From the NCBI RefSeq assembly GCF_009389715.1, contig NC_052400.1, positions 19,003,674 through 19,067,673 on the forward strand: DNA of 64,000 nt, in the 5' to 3' direction. Made by a program: the position numbers and the translations under genes. Numbering within the stretch: the stretch's first letter is position 1; each line of letters starts with the position of its first letter. Shown piece by piece: positions 12,561 to 24,454 of this stretch. The notes under the pieces were generated by a model. The model saw only the letters and a list, made by a program, of their open reading frames with translations, was not told the origin of the DNA and made no database searches. This stretch comes from Phoenix dactylifera (taxonomy: Eukaryota > Streptophyta > Magnoliopsida > Arecales > Arecaceae).

Positions 12561-13870
12561 AAGATTACCTTTAAATACAATCATAAAAGTGGGTAGGAAT
12601 CTTGCATGGAGAAGAAAATAGGACATGAAAGAGAGCACATATACCTTTTGTTTCATGGACTAGCATTGAGGACAGAACGAGGTTGGCCATGGAAAAATCG
12701 AGAGAATCATTTCCTATATGCATGAGTTCATCCTTGTTCTCAGTCCTCTTTCTTCTCATTTCCTCCCATCACTTGTACAGATGAAGTTCCACGTGAGTGC
12801 GTATTTAATTGGGCAAAACACACATCAGCTCATTCTCTCTCTGGGCTTCCTCCATCCATGGTGAAATTTTTATTTAGACCAGGACTAAGCTGGGGGACCA
12901 GTCCAACCACAAACATACATACATAGGTAACTCTTTATGCATGTTCATTTGGACTGGTCCACTGCTCAGCCAATGGAGCTGGTCCAACCAAATAATTTTT
13001 CCTATCCATATGGCATTCTTCTCCAATCCAGATTCTACCCGTAGACAAATAAACTGATCGATTGAGGTCTAGCAGCCACAGGTCTGCGCCGTTTCGCACT
13101 CTAGTCTTGACCCAAAATCCAAGCTTAAACTGATCAAGGTCAAACGATGAATGTTGGACAGAAAAGCTTTGAGGCAGATCAGTCTCTGGTCTTGACCGAA
13201 AGTCCAAGCCTCAACCAAATAATGTCAAACATTGAATGTTTAAAAGAGAGAAACTTTGGGCCAGATTGCATGTTCGTTCAAGTCTGGGGGGATTTTCATG
13301 CCTAAATAGACGATGAAAGAAGAGGATTTGATAGAATTACAAGTAAGAGGATATAAAGTGACAAGATGCATTTACAAGTAAGAGGTCTTCAACTGAATAT
13401 TGTTCAACAGATTATTGGAGAAATTTCACATCATTTAACTAGCACATAATGGCTTGTTCGCAAAGGGGAGAGAAATTGAATTAGTTTTATGTAACAGTAC
13501 TTGCCACAAGCACCTGTTTTTTAACCTCGATCGGCATATTATGTTTCCTATGTTATAATGCAGTCCAAACCACCAACCGAGACACAATCCAACAGCTTTC
13601 GGATCTGTGGTCCAAAAAAATCATGACAAGATTTTCAGTAAGGAAAAGTAGATGGACAAAGGCTGGCACATGGTTATGGACCTGCCATGCACAACCATGA
13701 CACCATCGCCATGTCAGATCATCAAATGCAACAGTTGTGACGGACAATATCAATTACATTAACTAACAGTAGCACGACTTCAAAGTTTAATTTTTGAATG
13801 CCATTATCATGTTCACAATCTCAATACCAAACTTAAATAGTAGGATCCAACAATAGCGACCAGCAGCGCT
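12561..13870. other. Intergenic; one exon-like minus-strand frame at 12571-12759
   Basis: The minus-strand frame 12571-12759 starts MRRKRTENKDELMHIGND and passes a GT donor-like site (ACAAAAGGTATAT) near 12647. A TATA-like element (TTAAATACGC) lies about 80 bases upstream on the same strand. I recognise no protein family, and an earlier ATG just upstream gives only a 9-codon frame. The segment 12940-13260 repeats the phrase TTGACC(C/G)AAA(A/G)TCCAAGC twice (about 13107 and 13194), so it looks like degenerate dispersed repeat. Confidence 0.25.
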
Positions 13871-14070
13871 ATACAATCTATGAAATTTGTTCTCCTCATC
13901 TCCCTCTCTCATCTAAAGATCACGCATCAACTTACCAAGGTTGTGATTGCCAGCAATGGGAATGCCAACTCGCATCTTCCAAATTCAGGTTGGCAACCAA
14001 ATACCATTCCATTGAACTTGAGGTCATCTCCAAGGAACATCATCCAGTTTGAGTGCTTCTTTCCACAAAT

Positions 14071-17000
14071 CTAACGTAGGTAACTCTCTGAAACATGTAG
14101 CAATAAAAGAAAAAAAAACAGGTTAGAAGTATAAAAATAAACATGAATACCAGTTTATCAGGTTATAACCCTAAAAGCGAAACTGATATAAGTAGTTCAT
14201 GCACCACACAATAACTTGCAGGTAAACTAAAGAAAATCAGTTAAATCTGTATGAAAAACCTTAAACAGGATACAATCTTGTTCCCTTCTATTCTGGTAAG
14301 AAACTTCTACCCTTTACTTTCCCCGTTGTTAAAAATATCAATCAATTGGCAGAGTGAGAGGAAGGGAAGGCACACAGGTGGTCGAGCATGAGGAGTTAAC
14401 AGTACTTAGAAGAAAAATGGAAGGAAATGTTTTCGCCAATATGTACTAAAATTTCACGATGAACCTTTCTCTCTCTTTGAGAATAATACTTCACAATGAA
14501 CCTTTCTTTTTATTTGAGAATGTAGTACTTAATCATGGACCTTAAGAAGCATTATAACCCCTCGATGAACTATACTCAAATAAACAGTGAATACTTCCAT
14601 TTAGTGTATAGTCTCCTAACATGATTCTGAGTTTCATCCTCACACTGCAAATTTTGCTCGTAAGCCAACAAAATATCTTTTGAAAATTATTGTGATTTTG
14701 TATTTAGAAACAAAATTCACCACAATGTCAGATGCATCTAAACAAGCTTTATAGGGAATTTCATTTGAAAAAACAAAAAAGAAAATTATTTTAGGTTAGC
14801 ATGGCCATATAACTAAATAAATCAAAATACATCAAATGGTAAACAAATGTCAGCAGTGTCACAACAGAAATATTTCTATTTCAAGAAATCCCTCAAGCAA
14901 TAACACACTGATGTTGACCCAAAATATAGGCTCATTTAATATCACCAGGCCCCAGGCATATTGAAATACCACTAGTTTATCAGGTTATAACCCTAAAAGC
15001 GAAACTGATATAAGCAGTTCATGCACCATATAATAGCTTGCAGGTAAACAAAAGAAAATCAGTTACATCTGCATGAAAAACCTTAAATCAGATACAATCT
15101 TGTCTCCTTCTATCCTGGTAAGAATCTTCTTCCCTTTACTCTCCCTGTTGTTGAAACTATAAAGTAATTAGCAGTGTGAGAGGATGGGAAGGCGCACAGG
15201 TGGATGAGCATGAGCAGTTAATAGTAATTAGAAGGATGGAATGAAAGGTCTTAACCAATATGTATGAATATTTCACGATGAACCTTTCTTTCTCTTTCCA
15301 GAATAATACTTCACAATGAACCTTTCTTTTTCTCTGAGAATATAGTACTTAATCATGGACCTTAAGAAGCATTGTAACCCCTTGATGAACTATACTCAAA
15401 TAAATGGTGAATACTTCCATTTAGTATACAGTCTCCTAACATGATTCTGAGTTTCATCCTCGCACTGCAAATTTTGCTCCTACACCAACAAAATATCTTT
15501 TGAAAAGTACTGTGATTTCGTATTTAGATCACCACAACGTCGGAAGCATCTAAACAAGCTTTAGGTTAGCATGGCCATCCTCAAAATGGTTTAGGTTAGC
15601 ATGGCCATCCTCAAAATAACTAAATAAATCAAATTACACCAAATGGAAAGCAGTGTCATAACAGAGTTATTTCTATTTCAAGAAATCCTTCGAGCAATAA
15701 CACACTGATGTTGACACAAAATATAGGCTTATTTAATATCACCAGGGCCCAGGCATATTGACTCTAGGATGGATGATAAAGAATCAAGTCCACTGAATAC
15801 ATTGCAGTGAAATCCAAAATAGATGAACCGCTTGAGGAAAACACCCAGCCACCTCGACGATGATTATATTTGATCCAAAAAAATAATAAAGCAGGCTTCC
15901 AAACAGATAGTGCAAATATGATTGCATTGCCACACCAAGGATAACCCAGCATCAATATATCTTATCCAATTGCAATGCCTACTTCAACATGCACATATAG
16001 CAAGCTTTCCTCATATGATGTGGACTCAACTTATTACCATGTATTTACTCTATAACATAGATATCTATAGAAAAATGTTGCTGAATCCATCAGACTATTT
16101 GAAACTATAACCAAAATGTATCGTCAAACAAACTCATCGGTTTAAGATCCCCAAAACAGCATACTTGAAGCATTATAAACTGAAAGTCAACCAGAATTAT
16201 GTAATTTTGGTAATCTTATAGAAACCTTTAGTTGGAATGTGAGAAAGAATATCATCAAGAAAATAGATGGGGAAAAATTTCAAAGGCAATCAAGAATATA
16301 GTGCAAATCATGGAAACACAGCTGTCTGATGACAGTATAACATAAAGGCGTTGCTTCAAATTTTATACATACCTTCATAAAATAAACTCCATTTTCTAAG
16401 TAAAAAAAAATGCAATCTAAATCAGGTTCTTTATTCATCTACTAGGAGGGCTTAGAACAGATGATATATCTAGTGTAGCGGAAGATCACAAGATGAGATT
16501 TTAATTTTTGACATAATACCAATTGCTTTCCTTAAAAAACAAGGAAATGTCTTTCAGTACCAAACAACTTGCAGAAGAAGAGGCACAGGGCTGCTGCTGA
16601 GTTCTCCTCCAAGAAGTCAGGATATAGCGATCTTATAACACAACCATGTGGGTAAAAAGAGCCAGAGAAAAACAATCAGTTCTATCAGAAGTTAATAAAT
16701 AAGCATGTCCCAGACTTCAGCAGTACTACAGCCTAAACTGATTACCAAAAAACCAAGCATTTTCTACAGCACTCATTGTTAGAGAATTTTTTCTGTTTAA
16801 ATTCAAGATTCCACAGTTCTGAAACTCCCTCCTAACTACACGATATTATTAAAAGATGTTCGACATTAACACATATGTTATTAATTTTTTGAATCTACTT
16901 TAAGTGAGTTCTATTGGTATATAACTTTCTTTAAGGTTTCTTGTATAAGCTTGCTGTATTCTGCAAAACAGCATCATTAAGCTAAGTTGTTTGCATAACA

Positions 17001-19679
17001 GTATTCACGTGGTATTTGTTCCTTCCTAATTGCAGTTTATCATTAAACATTTTATTAGCCCAAACTTGCACTTTAAACAAATCCTATCAATACATCATGA
17101 GGTCAACACAATTACGACAAGTAAAGACCACAAGCACACAAACATTCATGATTATATGGATGAGGCCACAACATTCACCTTTACTCCCAAAGGTGAACAC
17201 AATGGTCTGAGCAGACAATTAAAGAAATTAAATAAATACAATTCATTCTTCCTCTGAAATTGAGAGAGATGAAGAGTAGCCATACTTGTTGCTTAGTAGA
17301 ACCATGTAAAATAGGCATCGATTATTAAAAAAATTATTTTATTTTTTCTATAATCCAAGCATTGATAATCTCCTTTGGCCTCAAAAATAAACAAATAATT
17401 GACGATACCAGCAGATAATCAAAGAAAGTTATGAATTTCACAAAATATAAGTTGATCCAAACTGATCCATATAGTCAATATAGATGTTGTTCAGTTAATT
17501 CTTGATTACAGAAATATTTAGCAGAGCACATTGCCTAAAACAGTTCCCAAACATCATTAGCGACCTTCTTACATCTGATACCCTAGCGAATTAAGCAAAA
17601 ATCCTCAGACTTCTTATTCTGTGTCACGAAAAACCACAACAACATACTTGTATAATCTATAGCACCCAGTCCACTTGGAGAAGTTATATTAACCTACAAG
17701 ATTAGGAACCTGGATTCAGGCAAAGAAGCTTATGTCAATGGACAAATTAAATAAAGCTCCTGGCACACTCCAAGACGCAGCTTTTTTCATCCTTCCCATT
17801 TTATTTTGTATGAGAAACTAAGTAAATTTCCAATCCCTGAAATTGGTAAAACTCAACCTGTGATCTTTCGTCAAAGTAAAGAAGACTCCAAGTACTCTGC
17901 TTCTCTGGTGACTAAAATCAGGTCAGCAATCAAGATGACTTAAAAACAGCGACAGCAAAGACATAACAGTCAAGAGCACCACTTTCCAGTAATCAATAAC
18001 GTCAAACTATTATGATGACTAATTTAAATCAAGACAAAGTCTCAAAAATCCTCTTTTAGCAATCTATAAACGATGCACCCAACAATCAGAGAGGTGCAGT
18101 AACCAAAAACTAACACTTCATAATAAGGTCAGTGCATCAGCACAACAAATTCAAACCCCTTCATATTGCTTCTATCAATTAAAGCATCTCTGAAACAATG
18201 AAAGGAAAGAAGAAAAAAAATGTATCTAAGCTGTCATTTCGAACACAAGTTGCCTCCAAAGTCGCCACACAAGTTTTGCAATGGCAACTTGATTATAACC
18301 GTTGCCAAAGAAAGCCCAGACCCCTCATCTGCTGCCCAGTATCACATACCAATAAAATAAGTCAAACAGCATATCTATTCCTAGAAACAAGATGCTAAAG
18401 ATCAACAAGATGCTAAAGATCAACGTGGCAATTGTTCTGCTCCAAACGAAAGGGCAAAAGCAACTTCACTCACGAATTCAAACTCCATCCAAATGATCAC
18501 ATAAGAAAAACAACGCAATAAATTCAAAACAGTTCCAGCAGCTATAAAACTACGTTTACACACGACGACTCAAATCCATAAACAAAAGTCTCCCACTCCA
18601 AAAACAAATAACACGATTACTTTATAAAGAAAACAGAAACGAAACAGATTCAGACAAATTAACCTACTTAGTCAGGCTTCACTACACAGCACAAATTTAA
18701 ACCATGAATCTATCCTGCGACAAGATCCAACCTTTCACATACTAAACGCATCTGATCCCAAAAGAAAACAGATGGCAGCGGAGGAAGACCCATGCTCACC
18801 AGGATCAATTCGCTTGGACCGCTTGATCTTCTCCAGCTGGACCTGGGAATCCACAAAGATCTGCATCCGCTGGAACTCCAGCCCCTTGGCAAACTCCATC
18901 CGCTGCTTCTCGAGCTCCATCATCTGCTGCTGCTTCTCCTCCTCCACCTTCTCGTAGATCTCCGCCAGCCTCAGAATCGCCCTCGCCAGCTGCCGGAATC
19001 CCTCTCCATTGCCCTCCCGTCTCCTCTTGCACCCCCTCGCAAACCTCTCCCTGCTCGACCTCGACCTCTCCACGCTGGATCTCGAAGAGGAGGACTCGGA
19101 CTCCCTCTCCGCGGCGGCCGCGGCCGCCGCGGAGTAGTTCCTCCGGAAGAACGCGTCGTCCACGGGAAGCGCGGTGGCTGCGGGGCGCTTCTCCTTCGGG
19201 TCCAGGGGACGAGCCGCGGCGGCAGCCGCTGCCGCCGGGAGGGGGGAACCCTTGCGGTGGAAGGGAAGCGGGAGGGCGAGCGGCGGGGACGAAGGGTGCG
19301 GGGGCGGGGGCTTCTTGGCCTGGACGGAGTCACCGATGAGGGTGTCGAGGCGGGAGTAAAAGTTCCACTGGCTGTCGACGGCGAGGTTGGAGGAGGCGAT
19401 CTTGGCCTTCTCGATTTTGTACTTCTTCTTGAGTGTGTCGATCCGGTTCTTACACTGCACGTCGGTGCGCGATGGGCGACGCGCAGCGCCCCGCCGTGAG
19501 TTGACGGCGTCGGCGACCTCCTGCCAGTGCTTCTGGCGGAGATTCCCCCGGTTGAGCTCGAGGTAGCGGTCCCCCCACGCCTCGATCAGCGCCTCCGTCG
19601 CCCCCTCGCTCCAGCAGTCCTCCCGGTACGGCATCGCCGGGTTCGGCGGCGGCGGCTTCATCTCCCTTCCCTCCATCAA
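14071..19679 (-). CDS. Trihelix transcription factor, ASIL/ENAP-like
   Basis: This is a nuclear DNA-binding protein of the plant trihelix family, SIP1/ASIL clade; Arabidopsis members repress embryo and seed programmes or bind EIN2 (ENAPs). Exon 1 is 18800-19679: the frame opens MMEGREMKPPPPNPAMPYRE, then the trihelix domain at about residues 20-95 with Trp 23, 35 and 52 (CWSEGATEALIEAW, GNLRQKHWQEVADAV) and CKNRIDTLKKKYK. A low-complexity Ala/Ser/Arg middle follows, then the clade's C-terminal coiled coil (LARAILRLAEIYEKVEEEKQ, MELEKQRMEFAKGLEFQRMQ, VQLEKIKRSKR). The frame reads on past a strong GTGAG donor after GATCCTG (18800/18799), so I infer splicing. My proposed last exon starts at 14087 after TGTTTCAG and adds GluSerTyrLeuArg and a stop at 14071, giving about 298 residues. 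Exon 1 is firm; the last exon is a hypothesis. The second Met (19676) could equally be the start. Confidence 0.85.
14152..15760. repeat. Tandem direct duplication, two ~0.8 kb units
   Basis: Unit A (about 14152-14963) and unit B (about 14974-15760) match throughout. Both start AGTTTATCAGGTTATAACCC and end near CCCAGGCATATTG, with internal landmarks such as GCACAGGTGG, TTCACAATGAACCTTTC and CTAACATGATTCTGAG in the same order. The units differ by scattered substitutions and small indels, so the duplication is not recent. If my trihelix gene model is right, the array lies inside its long intron, just upstream of the last exon. No open frame is shared. Confidence 0.9.
15561..15620. repeat. 30-bp tandem repeat inside unit B
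   Basis: TTAGGTTAGCATGGCCATCC followed by TCAAAAT occurs twice in tandem, starting at 15561 and 15591. Unit A has the TTAGGTTAGCATGGCCAT element only once. It is a local slippage or unequal-exchange event after the larger duplication. Confidence 0.85.
15761..18799. other. Proposed trihelix intron, no coding seen
   Basis: The sequence is AT-rich with no family resemblance in any frame. A 17-bp tandem phrase (AGATGCTAAAGATCAAC) occurs twice at about 18390-18424. If the gene model is correct this is the 5' part of the intron; otherwise it is the 3' UTR and intergenic DNA. Confidence 0.4.
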
Positions 19680-20510
19680 TTCCCGATCTCTCTATTCCCA
19701 ACCCTCTTCCCGAAATCTATTGGCAACCCTATTATTCTCTCTCTACCGCTCGGTGTGTCGGCGGCTTTGATGGTGGGGAAAGGGAATAGGAGGAAGGGGG
19801 GATGAATGTAGGGTTATGTAAAGAAGGGGGGCGCCGGCTGGGATGGGGCGCATGTGCGAGTACGGGCGGTCGCCGGTGTGGGGGTGGGGGGCGCGTGCGA
19901 GCGCCGACGTTAGCGCGCGGGCCGGTTCGTGCTAGCGTCAGCGTCAAGACCACGCGGTGTGTCTCGGATGGGCTCGTCGGCAGGCGCATCGCGGCCGTTG
20001 TTTTGGGTTGGGCAAGAGGTGTCGGTTTCGAATTTGACGGGGAAATAAAAAGGGGAATTTTAAACGATGATCACAAGACGACGCGCCGGGTCCGGGGACG
20101 GACGGAGTGCAGAGATAGTGAATGACGAAATTACCCTCGGCGACCGAGGGGAAGGTGGGAGTCGAGGTCATGCCTCGATCGTCGCGCTGCCAGAGGGGAA
20201 AGAGGAGCGCTGGTGTCCGTTGGATGGTTTCCTGGGCTGGTTGGAGAGCCGTCGGCTCTCCGCTTGGGATTTTCGTTTGGTTTTACGGATACGGAAGGTC
20301 GCGAAGCGTGCGGATAGTGGAACCCGTGGAGCGGTGGTGGTCCCGAGGACGGCTTACGGCGTTGCCTGCGTTTGGGGTGGGGTTAGCGTTTCCCAGGAGA
20401 CCGGTAGCGTTTCCCGGTAGGGCTAGCCCGGTGCTCGTGGGAGCGTGGACTCCACCTAGCCTAATGGCACCTTTAGGCCCAATTTGGAAAGGGAATTAGT
20501 ATTTCCGATA
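19680..20510. promoter_or_regulatory. GC-rich upstream island of the trihelix gene
   Basis: Directly upstream of the trihelix start (gene on minus) about 0.8 kb stays GC- and CpG-rich, ending abruptly near 20510 where an extremely AT-rich tract begins. CT runs at about 19736-19744 fall in the expected 5' leader. Overlapping open frames on both strands here (for example 19802-20125 plus) show no family resemblance and are best explained by base composition. The regulatory role is inferred from position. Confidence 0.4.
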
Positions 20511-21200
20511 TATATAGGCTTTGGGCCGTGTGAGGTTAAATATGGGTATGTTTAGTGAGGATTAATCCTTATTTTTATTTAAGATTAATGATATTATCCC
20601 ATGTAGTGATTAGAGTTGTATGGTTTTTTTAATTTGGATAAGAAAATTATCAATTTTGCTCTGCAATATCCACTACTCTCCATTTGTTGATAATATAAAT
20701 AATTTTAAAAAACAACTAAAATATTACTACAAGAATAAAAATTACTAATAATAGTGTTTATATCATAATATGAAAAGTGATATGGCAAGGTTAATTTTTT
20801 TATAATATTAGCGTATAATATTTTGAATCAATGAAGTTAATATAATTACTGCATATGTATAAAAACATATTTATTGAAATATATTAATGTATCAAATATA
20901 AAATATAAATTATATATTTGTTTATATAATAATTTGCTACTATATTAATATAATAACAATATATAAATATCAATTATAACAACTAATATTTTATAATTTG
21001 TTAATTACTATATAATATATAAGATAATATGTTATATACTGTATACTATATTATATAGAATATTTTGTCTATATTTATTGTAATATGATAAATATATAAA
21101 ATATAAGCTATGAATTATATAATATATTCAAAATATATTATAATACTATTATATATCAAAAAGAAAATATATAAATATCAATTACAAAGATGATAAGGTA
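20511..21200. other. Extremely AT-rich tract
   Basis: About 700 bases consist almost entirely of A and T with recurring TATAAT/ATATTA words and no coding potential. Such tracts can act as easily melted or matrix-attachment DNA, but there is no direct sign of that here. Confidence 0.5.
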
Positions 21201-23390
21201 ATGCAAAATGATCAAGAGCAATTTGGATATTTCAAATATCATCTCTCGGCCTCATAAGCCGTGGGATGGGAGCGTTCAAGCTTGTCCCCTTTATTATTAT
21301 TATTATTATTTGACCAAAAAAAAATGGTTGAGTTGCCCCATTTTCATGGCCATCCCGATGGAATATTTCGGTAGGTATCCTCTATCTTTCTCCCATATTT
21401 TTTCTTACTTTTTTTTCTTTATTTGATTCCTTTTCTTGTCTCTTTCCTTTATTTATTTTTAAAATCATAATAATAGCTATTTAAATCACCAAGGAGCGAA
21501 TTTGATTTGAGTGACACACTAGTTAGTTAATCATGTGATTTATAAATATGGTTTAAAATGCTTGGTACGGGTTCCTAAAGAATGATATCAAGCTGAATTA
21601 GGTCCAAATTTTGTTAAACCCAAACCCAAATTGATTGGTTTGAAGTCTAAATTTTATTTGATACTCCAACATTGAAAAACGAGTTGGGTTATGTTTGAGT
21701 TATAATTTTTTTTTTGATGATAAGTAATAAAAATATTATTGAACCTTTCAAATCCCCGAGTTGGATTCAAGTACGTTACTTTAGGTTCTTATTACGTATC
21801 AAACTATATATCTCGGATAATTAATCAAGCTAAAAGTGTCTATATTGCACTATATCTTAGCCAAAAGTCTGAGAAAGTATCGTGCTAAAAGTATATATAG
21901 TTTGAAAAAAAAAAATATCCATGAAACATTCAATTCCATACTTCAAAAAATCAAAACATCACTTGATGGTCAACCATACAATAATCATAGATAAAAAAAT
22001 AAATTATACTTAATTTAAAGTACAAGAAACGAACACGTCTAGATTGGAGAGATCAAATGGAATCATTGCATGCCTCCGCAGTGATATTTGAGTGGCCCTC
22101 AATTGGCGATGATCCCGACATCAAGCACCCACGACTCGGTGTCGGATGGTGGAGAAAGGGCTTTGAGTGGTGCTTGGACACTGGCTCCAACTTAAAGTCT
22201 ACCTACTGAAAGGCGTCCTATAGGAGATTTTTTTATGCCTAAATCAGATGCGACTTTCGGATTGAAAGGGGTACAAAGACAGCGTAAGAGAGTCAAAAGA
22301 GAGTTTATGGCATTCAAAAATACAATATATAGGCGAAGACCGGAGACCTTAATCGAGTAGTTTGGAGCTATACGCTGGTTGATAAAATAACAAGCTGTGT
22401 ATCTTGCCCATGAATCTCGGCCACGTTTCTTGCTCACAAGATATGCTCGGGTATCACATTTGTTAGAAAACAATAGCAATCACGGCTACATTGTTGCCAT
22501 CCACGAAAAATTTTGAAATACAAAGGGCTCTCCTCACACCTTTTGGCCCAGCGACGTCGTAAGTTTTGAATGATTAACCCGTGACTAGATGGCAAGCTTT
22601 GATTGATTGGCTCATCTTGTTAGCATAGGCCAATTCCAAGCTTACCAGAGCTAAAGTTTGAATTTCTAAACCTAACTCTGAACTCTTGCCTAATCTACTA
22701 ATCAGGGTCAGGTTTACAAAAATTCTTTAAAAATAAAGGTCAGGTTAAAGTTGAATATCAGGCTTTTAGGTTAAACGGACGACCTTAGGGGGTGAGGTGC
22801 TCGCCTTATGTCCCGAAGGATTCAGCAACAGCTGGGAATGAACTGGGGTCATAATATTAAGAAGTGATCGGGGTAGCTGATTTGTGTGGAGCTGGTTAGG
22901 TATTATAAGGCTGGTGGGCTTTTTTTACAAAAAGGCTTGAGGCCCAGCCTGAAGCCTAAATTTCCGAGCTTGGGCCTGGAAAGTAAGTGATCTTATCTGA
23001 AGCTCAGCCCAGACCAAATCAATCACGGCCCTCCCCGCCTGATAAGCAAGGAGGTAGCCCATAGCCTCAAAGTCTTGCCCTACTCTTTACGCGCATCAAA
23101 GCAGGAGAATGCTGCTGCCTGAAACCTCCCTCTCCGGTTTACCAGGCTGCAAGACCAGAGACAAACCGAAAGAAGATGCATATGAATTTCCAGCTCTATT
23201 TATCTCCTAAAGCATCTCCGCGCCGACGTCACTTCCCGTCCGGCGGCCGGCGCCAAAACCTCCGAGCAATGCCAATAAATAAGTCCGAGCGGGCCGAACG
23301 TTCTTATCGTCACCGGGTGTGACCATATCCGCCCATCTCGATAAGAAATTGCGAACTACCCCGGAATCCACCCGCAGGGGGGAAGGGAAG
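21201..23390. other. Intergenic, degenerate repeats
   Basis: A (TTA)n microsatellite is at about 21290-21311. The stretches 21560-21760 and 22630-23000 contain recurring GGTTCAAG/AAGCCTAAA/GGGCTTGGGCC-like phrases typical of worn non-autonomous repeats. No gene is seen. Confidence 0.4.
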
Positions 23391-23437
23391 TGCGGCCATC
23401 TCGAGTTCCGATCGATCAGCGAAATAGAGAGGTGAAG

Positions 23438-23447
23438 TATAAAAAAA
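23438..23447 (+). promoter_or_regulatory. Putative TATA box of PEX7
   Basis: TATAAAAAAA lies 60 bases before the conserved PEX7 ATG, in otherwise GC-richer sequence. It would place the transcript start near 23470 with a leader of roughly 30 bases. This argues against use of the in-frame upstream ATG at 23390. Confidence 0.4.
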
Positions 23448-23497
23448 AAAGGACAGGGACGAAGAAGGGGAAGAAGAAGAAAGGGGCAAAATACGCG

Positions 23498-24454
23498 ATG
23501 CCGGTGTTCAAGACGCCGTTCAACGGGTACGCGGTCCGGTTCAGCCCCTTCTACGAGGGGCGGCTCCTGGTGGCGACGTCCCAGAACTTCGGCATCCTGG
23601 GCAACGGCCGCCTCCACGTGCTGGAGATCGACCCCGCCTCCGGCGCCCTCGCGGAGCTACGCTCCTTCGAGACCGCCGACGGCATCTACGACTGCGCCTG
23701 GTCCGAGTCCCATGACAGCCTGGCCGTGGCCGCCGTCGCCGACGGCTCCGTCAAGCTCTGGGATGCCTCCCTCCCCCCCGCCGCCAACCCCGTCCGCTCC
23801 CTCCACGAGCACTCCCGCGAGGTCCACTCCGTCGACTGGAACCCCGTCCGCCGCGACTCCTTCCTCTCCGCCTCCTGGGACGACTCCGTCAAGCTCTGGA
23901 CCCTCGACCGCCAGTCCAGCGTCCGCACCTTCCGCGAGCACTCCTACTGCGTCTACGCCGTCGCCTGGAGCCCCCGCCACGCCGACGTCTTCGCCTCCGC
24001 ATCCGGCGATCGGACCGCCCGCGTCTGGGACGTCCGCGACCCCCGATCCACCCTCGTCCTCCCCGCCCACGACCACGAGATCCTCTCCTGCGACTGGAAC
24101 AAGTACGACGAGTGCTCCCTCGCCACCGCCTCCGTCGACAAGTCCGTCCGCGTCTGGGACGTCCGCGCCCCTCGCGCCCCAATCGCCAACCTCGCCGGCC
24201 ACGGCTACGCCGTCCGGAAGGTCAAGTTCTCCCCCCACCGAGAGAACATCCTCTTGTCCTGCTCCTATGACATGACTGTGTGCATGTGGGACTACCGGGC
24301 GGAGGATGCCCTGATCGCGAGATACGACCACCACACCGAATTCGTGGTCGGGGTGGACATGAGCGTGCTGGTTGAAGGATTGCTTGCTAGCACCGGGTGG
24401 GACGAGCTGGTCTACGTCTGGCAACACGGGACCGACCCCAGAGCGATGCCTTGA
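23498..24454 (+). CDS. PEX7: Peroxisome biogenesis protein 7 (PTS2 receptor), WD40
   Basis: PEX7 is the soluble cytosolic receptor that binds proteins carrying the N-terminal PTS2 signal and, with PEX5, delivers them to the peroxisome docking complex (thiolase and malate dehydrogenase are typical plant cargo). The 318-residue product starts MPVFKTPFNGYAVRFSPFYE, exactly where the family starts, and ends STGWDELVYVWQHGTDPRAM; the usual plant length is about 317. WD40 repeats fill the chain, seen as VKLWD, VKLWT, ARVWD, VRVWD, CMWD and YVWQ at regular spacing, with CDWNKYDECSLATASVDKSV and GHGYAVRKVKFSPHRENILL as family hallmarks. It is a single exon with no frame break. GC is very high at third codon positions, so long open frames appear on the opposite strand; these are shadows. 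The in-frame ATG at 23390 would add 36 Lys-rich residues but is outside the family pattern. Confidence 0.96.
   Translation: MPVFKTPFNGYAVRFSPFYEGRLLVATSQNFGILGNGRLHVLEIDPASGALAELRSFETADGIYDCAWSESHDSLAVAAVADGSVKLWDASLPPAANPVRSLHEHSREVHSVDWNPVRRDSFLSASWDDSVKLWTLDRQSSVRTFREHSYCVYAVAWSPRHADVFASASGDRTARVWDVRDPRSTLVLPAHDHEILSCDWNKYDECSLATASVDKSVRVWDVRAPRAPIANLAGHGYAVRKVKFSPHRENILLSCSYDMTVCMWDYRAEDALIARYDHHTEFVVGVDMSVLVEGLLASTGWDELVYVWQHGTDPRAMP

Noticed and set aside
14152..15760. LTR retrotransposon with the two 0.8 kb units as LTRs
   Set aside because: The units are directly adjacent with only about 10 bases between them, have no TG...CA ends and no internal domain.
18792..19499. 235-codon plus frame opposite the trihelix exon
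   Set aside because: Leu/Gly/Arg-rich shadow; the minus frame contains the complete trihelix domain.
19802..20499. Several plus frames of 107-125 codons upstream of the trihelix gene
   Set aside because: They overlap one another in different phases in a CpG-rich island; no conserved motif is visible.
23657..24427. 256-codon antisense frame opposite PEX7, and the 187-codon plus frame in another phase
   Set aside because: Composition shadows of a GC-rich exon; Val/Gly/Asp- or Pro/Ser/Thr-rich with no family resemblance, while the PEX7 frame matches its family end to end.
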